Positions 12,860-24,429 of a stretch of DNA of 64,000 nt are shown here, one piece after another. The notes beneath the pieces were generated by a model. The model was not told the origin of the DNA. It saw nothing but the letters and a program-made list of their open reading frames with translations, and made no database searches. Origin of the DNA: Viscum album (lineage: Eukaryota; Streptophyta; Magnoliopsida; Santalales; Viscaceae). The stretch lies in assembly GCA_963277665.1 (NCBI GenBank), contig OY728163.1, positions 1,907,746,644 to 1,907,810,643 on the forward strand, given 5' to 3'. The number at the start of each line of letters is the position of its first letter. Positions within the stretch are counted from its first letter, which is position 1. The translations under genes were made by a program, and so were the position numbers.

Positions 12860-13830
12860 TTCCGTTACTCTGATGGACACCGAAACATCTGGAGAGGGGA
12901 GGGGTGAATCAGGGTGTCAAATTTTTCTTTTTGAAGTAGTGGATATTGTTCCCACATTGGTAGGAAATTGTAAATCTATCAAATAAATGAAAGCATGAAT
13001 ATGGCACATCACTTTTACTTGGATCACCAAAAAGGGCTACGTCCAAAGAATATATGCTGATTGTGTGTCAATAAAACCTTGGTCCACTAATCCTAACTAG
13101 TTTGAGGATTATAGGATTTGGTCAGAGTCACTATATGCCGGTCACACTACCATTACAAAGGTTCAAGGATCACTCACTGCGTCCCTTAGATCACTTCCCT
13201 TGACTCCCCCAAGCTCACTACCTTGAGAGAAGTCGAACTCCTTTTATCAAAATCAAGGTCTATTCAATAGATTTTCTTTGATGTCTTTGTTTATATTCAG
13301 CATGAGACACAGCTTGCATCGACATTTGGAATTGATGCACTTGAAAGCGTTGAACCGCCCACACAACTTCTTCTTTTCGGTGCAACTTGAACTTTTATGC
13401 GCAGCTACATTTTCACGAAAATTTTACATGCATCATATCTTGGATCATATCTAGGTCTTAATCAACCATGACTGAGGGGGGTCACCCCTTATTTTTTGGC
13501 ATCACCGACCCACAAGGGAAAAACCCACTGTGCACACAAAACTTCTTTTCTGTGCGCAAACCTTTTAGCGCAAGAACAATTTTTCGCCCACATCTCCAGA
13601 TTTTCTACGCACCTAATGCATTTGCCTTTTTTCAGTGTTATGATCATGAAAATCATTTTTCATAAAAAACCAACCTGTTGTCACTATTGAACATAAAAAA
13701 ATTATCGCGCAATTCATGTTTTCCGTGCACCACTCCAATATTTCACGCAACACCTTCCTTTTCCATTTTTCAACATACTAATCTTAAAACTTTCCTTGCA
13801 CGCAAGTTTCCAAAACACCTATAATGAGGA
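12860..13830 (-). repeat. Probable LTR relic of a Ty1/copia-type element
   Basis: This stretch is richer in GC than its surroundings and has sharp edges. Read on the minus strand, the beginning (about 13830 downward) resembles the junction between the 3' internal end and the LTR of SIRE-like copia elements. The far end, near 12880-12910, contains the C-rich segment that is common just before the end of such LTRs. No matching second copy and no pol lies nearby, so it may be a solo or truncated LTR. Short open frames at 13468-13690 are incidental. The family call rests on recollection of typical sequence, not on a search. Confidence 0.4.
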
Positions 13831-16800
13831 TTGACAACAAACACAAATCAAACACCTTTTATTTCATAGAAAGGCAATGTTTACAACATACTATACATTG
13901 AAATAAAAATTAAAAATTATAAATACAATTGTATGTTATATATAAACATCCTCATTCAAGAATCAATTTAATGTTTTTATCTTCATATATATTTGGAATA
14001 GTACAAACCTTCATGAAATACATAACTTTTATTTAATGTACATGATATTTCACTGCATCCATTATTTTCAATGTTTATTCAACATTAATTCCTTTAACCA
14101 GTGTATAAACATTATATACTGACCTCACATTATTCTAGATCACTATAACAATTTCATCATCAATTATTTTTATACACAGTTTTGTACCAATAAAATTATA
14201 TTTTATTGGTATATAAAAAATCTCACACATTTTATTTTTATCTATCTAATAAAATATGTCATTCATGGGTTTCAACCGTGATTCTTCCTTTACTTATTAT
14301 TCTAATAAATTGTGATCAATTTCTTACAATTGAGTACAATGATCCAATATTATCCTAATAAAATTATATATTACTATATATTATTTCCATGAATAATGGT
14401 GGAATAAAATTTAAATTTTTACCTTGTCGATTTAGTCACATGTTTAATATTTTCATCGCCATTTTATTATATTGATCAATCTTTAGAATAAAAAATAATT
14501 ATTATATTTTATGACTATCTATAATCTACATTTATCATATAACCTTATTAAAATATTTTATTTTAATAATATTTCAAAAATATCATTTTGTTTTATACTC
14601 AACCATATTCACATAATAGCTCCTATAAATATTATTGACCATTTTGGAAATAATTATATTCCTTACTAATTAATGTGTATCATCAATGTACATAATAATT
14701 TATTATGTAACAATATGTACCATGATAGAAAAATTTATTCCAGATGATTAATTTTATTAAAATTAATCAATGACATCAATTAAAGGTATTATTTTAATGA
14801 ACAATTTTATATATTATTTTCATGACTCCTATATATAGTATCTCTCAATTATTAATATTCCCAAATAAAAGAATTTATTATTCTTGTATTGGTTTGGGTT
14901 ATAAAAATTAAAATAGTTTTTTTTAGTTGTTAATGATATGGTTTCATCTTTCCACAATTAGATTTTCATAGTGATTTATCACCAAATATAACCAATGTTT
15001 AGTAACATGAATCCCAATTAAATTATCAACATACTAATACAAGTAATAAATTCCACTTTCTTGCATTAGAATATTCAATGATAATCTAGTTTCATTTTAC
15101 GACCATTTTGGAAATAATATTATTAATTGTTTACTTCCCACATTGCTCACATAAATACTATATATCCCATAATAATATAATCTAAAATAAATATGATTAT
15201 TAAATGTTCACAAAAAGGTAAACCTAATAAAATAGACCAAGTAATTTGATGTCTAAAATATTTATAACATTTTTCCCTATTATTCTTCCATGAATATGTA
15301 CTTTAAATTATATTTTATCATATAAAACACAAAAATATTTTATAGGTATTCTTTATTTTTAGAAATTTCTAATACATCTCTAAAATTAGATAGTTTCTCT
15401 ATAAAATATTGTTAAATATGGATAAGATTGCAATGCCACATGTTGTTTTAAAAAAAACAATGATAAGAAAATTTTTCAATTTGATATCTACCTAGTAATG
15501 ATATAAATCTTTTCCTTGAAGCCTTCACAATATAATTCCTATAAATTACATGGAAAATACATTCTTTATATTTTAAAAAGTATATTATTCATGAGTAATA
15601 ATGTTTCAATAAAAATAAAAATCTTAGAAAGGTCCATGAACATGTAGGACATCAATACCCCTAAATACATATCTATAGAAATTTATCATTCCACCTCCAT
15701 AAATCCTCTACACATTATCATTTCATATATAAAATGTTTTATTATATCTTCTCTTTAAATTCATGAATATACTCATGTTTTCGTTAATTTGATATGAGGA
15801 ATCACCATCTAATAACATAGTGCTAATAATTTTTGATTCATTTACGAGAATTTGAGAAACATTTTAATTGTTAATATTATTTATTTCAAATAATTATATT
15901 AATAAAATGTATTTACATATTTTAATTCATTCTATCATATTATTCCTCATATAGAATTACATTAAATTCTTCTTTTTTTATGATGATAAAAACAATGTTT
16001 CATGGGTTTTTAATTTGATTGTTTTCCATCCATTTTCCTTTAAATTTTATAAAATTATCAACCTTTTATCTTTAAAAATAAATATTTTTTTCCTAAATTT
16101 TACAAATAAAAATTGTAACCTTAAAATTTATTTATTTACTGATATTAAACCTATTTTTATATATTCCCATAAAAGTATCTAATTGATTCCCCATTCAAAT
16201 TATTTTCATATTCTAAAAAATATGATATTTTTGATCCATGATATAAAAATATTTAACACTTTATTATTTAATATGACTTAACAATAACATCTACAAATAT
16301 AAATCATCATATTATATGAATCATTTTCAATTTATATAGTCCTGATCATTCTATACATTTTATTTTACTCTTCTATATTTTTCTATTCGCATTGGATAAA
16401 ACAAATTGGATATATTATCTTCATAACTAACACCAGACATACAAATATAATATGGAAAATGAGAAGTATGCTTTCCTCTAATGATATTAATCCTTGATTT
16501 TCACATTTTTACTCACTACTATATGTGAATTTACTAAATTAAATATTTTAATTTTAACCGTTTATTTGAATATCTAATATAATCTTTATTATCAATGATA
16601 CAACATACCCCAAATGTTTTTTATTTTCTAAGATTTCTCCATGACATACATACTAAGATAATTAATGAACATTGTTTGTAATTTAATAGAAAATCTAAAA
16701 TGCATAACTTTTTCATATTTAGCATGATATATTTTTTATTAATCTACTAAATTTTCTATCTGATCATCACAACGTATTATTTTATTCACTTAAATTGATG

Positions 16801-18590
16801 AATCCTTCAATAAATATCCACCTTTTTTATATTTTTTATATGTAGATAAATATAATCATTGGCCCCTTCCAATACTAACATTATATCTACAACACTCTAT
16901 AATAGATAATTCTATTGTACTTATGTTTTACAATTTGACACAGAATACATAATTTCATAATCCATATATATATTAAATTATGTCACAAGACCTTCATTGA
17001 ATATACCACTACTTATTCTTCCACTACATTCAGAAAAATCATCATATAAAATTTCAACCCACTCCAACTACATAGGTTAATATATTATCTAATGGGAAAT
17101 GTATTTTTAGAAATAAATTGATATTAAACATACAATTAATATTATAGATTGGAAAACCGATAAACTATGTTCTGAGTCAGTCTCTAATAGAAGTATTAAG
17201 GTTTAATTTACTCTAAATTTTTTTTGAATTGTTTTCAATTTTTCGAATTATTGTGATATGAACTCATTACACCACTTTAATATTCAACCACATGAATTTA
17301 TTACTTTAAAAATTATTTGAATTCTATATCACTACATGAATTTAATAATGATATCATTTTCATCAATAAAAGTTCATCTATGACCACATTATTAGACAAA
17401 TAATCATGTTATAATTATCCAAGCTATATTTTTGCCATGAAAAAATATAGGTGGGTTATATATTGGTGGTATCCTTATAATGATTATCTTCAAAATATTA
17501 TAACCCATAATCTTTTTACTGACACAATATATTTTGATAATAAATTTATAGGACGTTTAATGAATTTTTCCAACTTTTTAAAGGATCTTACCATTACGTC
17601 ATCAAAAATATTATGAAAAACAATTATTCTTCCATCTGTAATTTTCAATCACATTCATAGATGTTATAATTTGTATCTAAAAAATAATTTATTTCATGGA
17701 AATCCCACAAAATTATATATTTATTATTTTATAATTCTCCTAAAAAATACAATGAACCTTATAATAATTACTCAGTAATTATTTCTTAGTATTGTTATTG
17801 ATTATCCCATTGAATCAATTGTTTGGGTTTTACATATTGGAAATTAATAAACATCAATTCTATGAGATCATAAATTTAACTACATTTTTATTATTCAATA
17901 TATAAAAATTATTACATTAAATGGGGTCAATCCTTTAAAAATGAACATATTCATTATGAAAGGATTCTCTTATAGATCTCAAAGAAATATCCTAGGGATG
18001 TGGTACCACATTTTAGAACATTTAGTTATTCTTCACAACTTATGTGTGGTTAGAATTTTGGTGACATTAAAAAATAATTTTATATTTCAATTAAAATATA
18101 TGTTGAATTCCCATTGGTGTAAAAATATTAAATATTTCATGTATTCCCTATCAATTTCTAAAACTCATTTGAACAAAAGATATAATTATTTCAATTAGTT
18201 CACCAATAATCGGATATGTCTCTGGGGATCTTGTCAATAATGTTTGAAAATACCAATTAATAACTACTTAACTTTTATTTTAATTTAATATTTAGGGTAA
18301 CATAACTCTTTTTTCAAGGCCAACATACACTTTCAATACTTCACTCATGAATTTCAAGTGGGACACCAAAATATCCATTGATACAAAGGAAATTATAAAA
18401 AATATATCAATTAATGATTTAATACCAAATTGAAATATTTTTTTATCAATTATACTAGGTCCATTACATCAAAATACATAATAATGTTCCAAGAATATTA
18501 ATACTAAAATCAAGATCATTAATTTTACACCCCAATATATTTAAAAGGGAACATTGTGTTTGTTAGCATAAATGACACACAGAAACGGTA
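13831..18590. other. AT-rich intergenic DNA, no gene seen
   Basis: About 4.8 kb without any recognisable gene. C exceeds G on the plus strand through most of it, as in 11047-12859. An open frame at 17941-18198 (85 codons) has no recognisable domain and an AT-driven composition, so it is not called a gene. Confidence 0.5.
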
Positions 18591-19487
18591 TGTAATAACC
18601 TGTGAAATATATTATTTTAATATAACCATTATAACCTTGTAGTTAAATTTTCATGTAATAAAATGACTAAAAAACATCTAAAAATTACATGGTTTTCCCA
18701 TATATTATTTATTAATATATTAGAAAAATAGTAAACATTTTAAAGTAAATGAAATTTCTTTTTGAAAAATAATTTCAGGAATACTATGCACTTTAATCTA
18801 AATAATCACTATTGATGAATGATTCTATGTAAATTTATATTTTATATGTTAAATAATATTATTTATCATACATTAAATATATCTTATTACCAATAGATAA
18901 CAATAAATCTATTTTAATTCTGAAAAAGTGTGTTTTTTCTTTAACAAGGTATTGTATCTTTTTAAAAAATTTATATTAAATATAATTTTCACCAAAGTTG
19001 GAAAATGTAATTAATAAAATAGAATCCATTTTGGAATAAACAATTTAAAAATTGTATAATAGTAAATTTCATATATTCTTTTGAAAACATTAATTTTTCA
19101 ATGATTAGTGAAAATACTGATTTATATTGAAAATTTAGTTATCGTATAACGAATTTAGAAAATTTCATTTCTTCAAATTAATTATATGTAAAATTAGTAA
19201 AATTATATAATTTACAATCCAATTTACGATATTAGAATCTATTTTATGTTTTATTTTTTATAAAAACCTTTTTTTCTTCAAAAAATTTCCTTTTGAAGAT
19301 CGCCTATTCATCACCCTTGTTGGATTGATTTTTAATTTAATTCATCTATATATGTAATTTAATTTAAAAAAAATAATTAAATATTTGGGATATGAATAAT
19401 TAAGATTTCATTAATAATTTCGTATTACTTTTTGTTCTTAATTAATAGTAAAAATAGTATAAGTTAATTATAGTAGTTATGGTTAAA
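18591..19487 (+). repeat. Element E: old LTR related to element A, left part
   Basis: The start TGTAATAACC matches the LTR start of A with changes. About 492 bp further on, at 19083, a 41-base stretch (starting GAAAACATT) matches the A LTR at 2085, where the offset from the LTR start is 497 bp. Matching continues to the edge of element B. The near-equal offsets support colinearity rather than chance. The LTR is cut by the insertion of B and appears to resume at 40556. Confidence 0.6.
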
Positions 19488-20399
19488 ATTAGTTTTCCAG
19501 GTGGTCAAGAAAATTATTTTTAATGACCCAGAATTTCTATGTATGTTTTTTAGAAAATATATAGGAATTTTACGAGCCTGCAAAAATAGACGCCACATGA
19601 TTCTGAGGCGTGGTGTGCCCAGAATCAATTTCTAAATATTGTTCAGGTATGTTCAGTAAACGTACGAGCATGTTTTTATAACTTTTGAAATGGTACTCAG
19701 AATTTAAATCAGAGGGAAACGTTGAATACGCAACGACAATATTTTCTTATGAATACTTTCACCTCGACGGTAGTTATTCGAGAATAGAAGATAGTTTTGG
19801 GGTTTATAGAGAATGTTTTAAATAAAAATAAAGTGTGTGTGGCTTTGTTTTTATTAGTTGGTTAAAAACTCCATGAGGAGGATGGAGGTGGGGGCCACCA
19901 CACCTTAACCTCCCACGGGAGGTTATAGAGGTGGGGCCCATCCGAGGTCTAAAATCCTCTTCTTGTTTATTATGGTGGGGACCACCCGAGTCTTAAACCT
20001 CTTAAAACCCCCCACTTTAATGGTTCCACCCCCCATTTTAATTTAATATCCCGACACCTCTGGAATTAATGGTGCAATTCAAATTAAATTATTAAAACAT
20101 AATTTAATTTATATTGGCCATTCCTTTGTTGGAAGAGGGGTTGGAAGAGAACGTGGAGAAACTTATTATCCCAACCAAGAAAGACCATCAAAGAATGAAT
20201 AATGCTTCATCTACCAACGACAGACATCTTCTTCTATGATGATCAACCCGAACAAGGGAGGAAGCGCCATCCTTGAAGAACGCCGATGACGTCTCCCTCT
20301 ACTTCTTCATCTTCTTTCCTAACATCAAAAAATCCGAGGTAGGTGTACAAGAATTGTCAATAGTTGCATGTTCTTCGTTTTCCATTGAGGATTATAATT

Positions 20400-21250
20400 C
20401 CATGATGCATGATATCACCCTAATGTGGAGGGAGCGGGCCGAACAAACACGACCCGACCCCTCTGCCTTCTTTGTGGAATTTGATGCTAAACAAGACATG
20501 AGACCGGGATGAGTGATTCTCATCAACATTGATTACGGATCGAAGGTGACATCCCGAGGAATGTGCGACTACTTCTGGAAAGAGAATCGTGCCACCTGAA
20601 CTCGTCTGGTGACCCCTGGAAAATTTTCTGACGGATGGAGCCACAATCGCCACTGCATTGAAGGCGGCGGTGCAACCGCACCGACAGAGGAGTAACCCGT
20701 GGCCGATGGGCCGTGGTGGTGCAATAGAGGCCGGTGCAATCTCGGGTGTGAAGAAAACTGGTGGCCCGATCCGCTGGGTCTCTAGAGAAGGCACGACGCA
20801 ACCACGCCACGCGGTGGATGAAAAAGGGGGTCGCGACGGTGCAGCGGCAGCCGACGCAAGGACGACCGCAAGAAGGACCGGCGGCCCGAGCTGCCGGGTC
20901 TCCAGAGGAGGCGCGGCGCAACCACACAATGTGGGAGGCGACTAGCCACTCATCCATCCAAGAGCATATGGACACCACTGCGTGGGTCCCGCGTGACGCG
21001 GACCAGTGCCACGTGGCGCCGATTTTGGAACACACCCGAACAGTTAAGATGTTCGGGATCATGGGGTGCAGCCTCACCCCCGAATGCAACTTGGGAGGAA
21101 CCCATAGATTCCAATCGCAGGACTCCAGTGGGACGGACCCAGCGCGGGCCGGGTCGCCCCCATGGGCTGGGTGGGACCCACCGACCAGGTCAGACCCATG
21201 GACTGGGTCGGACCCGGACTCGTTTGACCTGTTTCCACTCTTTTTCACGT
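20400..21250. other. GC-rich island inside the element B 5' LTR
   Basis: About 850 bp with far higher GC than anything around it, rich in GGGTCGGACC-like words toward its right end. Stop codons are rare in several frames. The longest open frame is on the minus strand (20523-21248, 241 codons), and others overlap it on both strands, as expected from base composition alone. The 3' LTR has the same island at about 38290-39180 and a homologous minus-strand frame (38395-38928). No known domain was recognised in these frames. Confidence 0.7.
20720..20930 (+). repeat. 120-bp tandem duplication in element B LTR
   Basis: A segment at 20757-20806 recurs at 20877-20926 with an exact 120-bp offset (compare GGCCCG...TGGGTCTC...ACGCAACCAC). 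The 3' LTR shows the same pair with the same 120-bp offset (38641 and 38761). The duplication therefore predates the insertion. Confidence 0.6.
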
Positions 21251-21605
21251 AACTTGAGCTATGGGTATTTGATTGACGAACCGTCTATGGAGACGAGAAA
21301 ATTTTAAGGATACGGTTCTTTTGGTATACCGAAATAATGTTTTGGACATAGTTGGGGTACATCTGGGTTCGATCGAACGTAAATCTAACCGGGCCCTCAG
21401 AACAAGAATGCCAATAACTCCCAGATCGGGTGTCTGATTGATGCACTGTATGTCACGTTAAGTTTCTTATGGAAAGATGGATATTTTGGATACATTAACA
21501 TGGGGATTCATGGAAGTTTATGTATCTACACTTGGATTTAGGAGTGGACCCTCTTGGAATCAAGCATGCTTTGTGCGGAACCCTGTGGCTAGCTGTGAAC
21601 TGACG

Positions 21606-21875
21606 ACTGTTCCTGGATCCTATGTGGGTTCGACAGCTTCCACAACAGTTCCTGGATCCAATGTGGGTTTGATAGATCTGAATACTGTTCTTGGATCCTA
21701 TGTCGGTGTGACAGCTCTAACTACTTTTTATGGATCCTGTGTGGGTTTGACATCTCTGACTAATATTCTTGGATCCTATTTGGGTTCGACAACTCTGAAT
21801 ACTTTTCCTGGAACCTACGTGTGTTTGACAGCTCTAATTAATGTTCTAGGATCCTACGTGGGTTCGAAAGAGTAG
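21606..21875 (+). repeat. Seven-copy 39-bp tandem repeat in the element B 5' LTR
   Basis: GGATCC or a one-base variant recurs at 21615, 21654, 21693, 21732, 21771, 21810 and 21849, exactly 39 bp apart. Each unit continues with TATGTGGGTTTGACAGCTCT-like sequence. Because 39 is a multiple of three, the array stays open in one frame (21477-21875) and encodes seven 13-residue units beginning V-P/L-G-S. The 3' LTR has the same seven units, also without indels, but that frame carries stops there. Confidence 0.9.
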
Positions 21876-22612
21876 ATGATTCAGTTGCTACATCTAATCT
21901 TCAATATCTCTCTACATAAGTTGTATACCTCTTTGATCTAAGTCATTAACTTTGTGTTTTCCTCATGATTGAGATGGATTACTTGATAACTTAGGTATAT
22001 GTATGGGCATATACCTAAGTAGGGTTATCTATTGATTTTATACCTCGTGGATTATCCTTGTTAAATTTTGTGAGACCTTGAGGGTCTCGGGGTCCCTACT
22101 GAGTATTGTTATACTCACCCCTACATGGGCTATGCCCACACCTCGTTGTGTTGGATGCAGACGACAGACAACACTACCTGAGGCTTAGTGTACTTGGACT
22201 GGACAGTGCCCGGAGGTGGACCTCATGATGAGTTGGTACCGCGAGGAGACTGACGAATGTGGAGTGTTGAGGAGGCCATCTATACATACCCTTAAGGTAG
22301 GATCCTTGGTGGATGATCCAGGAGGTTCTTTTCATCTTTCAACTGTATTTTCCCTTTTCAGTTGTACTTGTACTTTACAGTTGGGAATGTATTTCTGACC
22401 CCTTTACTTTTTAGCACTCTCTTGTTATACAGTTTTTCTTTGTGTTTTGTACCCAGCTGTGTGATTTGTTGTGTGTGTGTTTATAGTTATAAAGGCAGTG
22501 CCTTCCCAGGTTTAGGTAATTACACCTTTGGTTCTAGTCTCCATCCCCTAGCCTATGGAAGGCGGGCTAGGAGTAGTCACAACACAGGCCCCAGGTGACG
22601 GGTTGTGACAAA

Positions 22613-22627
22613 TTGTTATTAGAGGAG
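22613..22627 (+). other. Primer-binding site of element B
   Basis: TTGTTATTAGAGGAG follows the 5' LTR by two bases and resembles a worn TTGGTATCAGAGC, the initiator-methionine tRNA type site. Confidence 0.5.
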
Positions 22628-22890
22628 TTGATTCTACCACAGAAGATATGACTCTAATCTATTCTATGAAGCAATAGTGTAAGGGTACTGAGTGTGGTTT
22701 TCAGTTAAAGGAGTCTAGTGTTGGTGCGGCGCCCAACGTATCCATACACCCAAACCTTGACTTCTGATTTCTGACATAGTGCACGAAAACACTGATTGCG
22801 TGTGTGTTTTCAAGAGTCTTATTTGTGAACTCTTTGAGTCATCTCACAAGGTATATCTTGTTAACCATGGTGCACCTGTTACTTTTTAGG

Positions 22891-23640
22891 ATGCCTACAT
22901 GCAGACAGCCATCTAGGGTTCTGAGGGTTGTACGCACTGACAGCCCAAAGAGCAACGAGGCTCCAATACTAGGCCCACTTACTATGTTGGCACCTTCAGG
23001 TGGTGTACCAGCACCACCACCACCCTTTGGGTAGAAGATACCACCAGCCACACTAGCAGACGGTGCACACCGACTAAGTGCATTGCCTGAGTTCCAGTAG
23101 AAGAGGCCTCTAAGGTTTCGAGGTGAGATAGATTCCCACGCAGTTGAGGGCTTGCTGGAGGCGATTTCTAGTGTTTCCCGTCTAATTAAGACACCAGTAG
23201 AGAAGATAGTGATCTTATCTACTAGTCTTTTTCATCGAGTGACCATGAGGATGGACCTCTTAGTGATGAGGCATTGGTACGTGGAACGTTTCCCGAGATA
23301 GTACCTTCGAGTAGTGTGACAGCTATATCACTACCCATTGGTCAGCAGTTACATCCGGCGGTACCGGTAGAGGACACATGTAGGCTTAGTGCCTTACATG
23401 TGTTTCAGCATCAGATACCCCTCCGTTTCTGAGGTGAGCCCAACTCACAGGTGGCTGACGACTGGCTCAAGGAGGTGTATGAGAGTTCTTTAGAGCTTCT
23501 ACAGCTTCATCAGGACGTCATGTTGGTAGCTATGTATTCATCGAGGCATACCGATATTTCCCGGTACACGATGAATACGATACGATCAGTGCTTCAGGGA
23601 TCGAAATTGAGAGAGAGGTGTGTTTAATGTACATCCAATA
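22891..23640 (+). pseudogene. Element B gag remnant
   Basis: The ATG at 22891 opens a gag-like N-terminus rich in proline, serine and arginine (MPTCRQPSR...PAPPPPFG) that stops at 23032-23034. It follows directly after an acceptor-like CTTTTTAGG, as in element A. In another frame, about 23409-23570, is the core of a retrotransposon gag domain: FXGEPNSQVADDWLKEV followed by LELLQL. The frames between the two segments differ and hold several stops, so at least one frameshift is present. No zinc knuckle was recognised downstream. Gag would have formed the particle; this copy cannot. Confidence 0.65.
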
Positions 23641-24429
23641 CATCACTATTCCTTTATGAATTCCTACTTATGTTATGGTGCTAGAGAGAACATTTGTGGT
23701 TGAATGTTCTTTGGCTGAGTGGTTACAGCCACTGAATGATAGTAGTGGGAAAGAAAGAAACTGGCGCTAGTCTTAGAGACTTGGGCTTGTAAAAATGTGT
23801 TAGGGATAGATGAATCTGCAGGGTAGCAGACGTGGAAGTAGAGAAAGGATAGTATCACGTGGTGGTGTACTTTTCGACATGTTACTACCACCCCCTTTTT
23901 GTGGACCCCCAGGCTCAGAGAGCTAGAGGGTAGGGGAAGAGAGTTGTTGCATGTGGTCAAGGAATGAAACCCAAGGGCTCTAGGAATGATTCAAGGTATG
24001 AACTATGTCTACTACTGACTACCATATCAATAAACATAGGTACCAATCATTATTTCCTTCCACGAATCTTGTCCAGGACCTAGAGTTTTCGGTTAAACCG
24101 TTGACTTGACCTTCGCATCTGGGGATACCATTGGGAGGGGACTCAATAATCACACTTACGCTGACGGTGTGATCTGGCCCTTGAGGCGAGAGTTTCGGTT
24201 GGAACCACATAGTGGAAGCGTCAAGTCCTTACGACATAAGTTTGCATATGACTGGACATCCACAATTTATACTCATATTGACCGTATTGGGAAAATAGGT
24301 TTTGGGTTATCTTCAATGTTGGGATTGGGTTTTCCTTGGTCAGAGAAAAGGGAAAAACTGGATGCACAGGACAAAATCATGCATATGGGGGTGCATCCAA
24401 TCACTCATGAGTCGTTCAACCTCACCCTC
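23641..24429 (+). other. Unassigned internal part of element B (protease/RT largely deleted)
   Basis: Between gag and the RNase H tail there is only about 0.8 kb, whereas the gag end, protease and reverse transcriptase normally need well over 2 kb. No DSG-type protease motif and no YXDD motif was seen. An open frame from 24106 runs into the RNase H tail, but its first hundred codons match nothing that I recognise. Confidence 0.5.

Larger units (their letters stand above)
19488..22610 (+). repeat. Element B, 5' LTR
   Basis: Colinear with 37360-40555 along its whole length, and ending GGGTTGTGACA. It holds a GC-rich island (about 20400-21250) with 120-bp repeats, an array of 39-bp repeats (21606-21875) and a donor-like GAG|GTAGGT at about 20338. 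TATAAAGG occurs near 22488 and is kept in the other LTR, but its position 120 bp from the LTR end makes it a doubtful promoter. A TTTATATTGG near 20108 is another candidate box. Confidence 0.85.

Noticed and set aside
13468..13690. Two overlapping 64-65-codon frames as small genes
   Set aside because: They lie in the probable copia LTR relic, overlap in different frames, and show no domain.
20523..21248. A 241-codon minus-strand frame as a real gene
   Set aside because: It lies in the GC-rich island of an LTR, where several frames on both strands are open; it has no recognisable domain, and the matching frame in the other LTR is shorter.
21477..21875. A 132-codon frame encoding a repeat protein as a real gene
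   Set aside because: It is produced by the 39-bp array whose period is a multiple of three; the matching array in the 3' LTR has stops in this frame.
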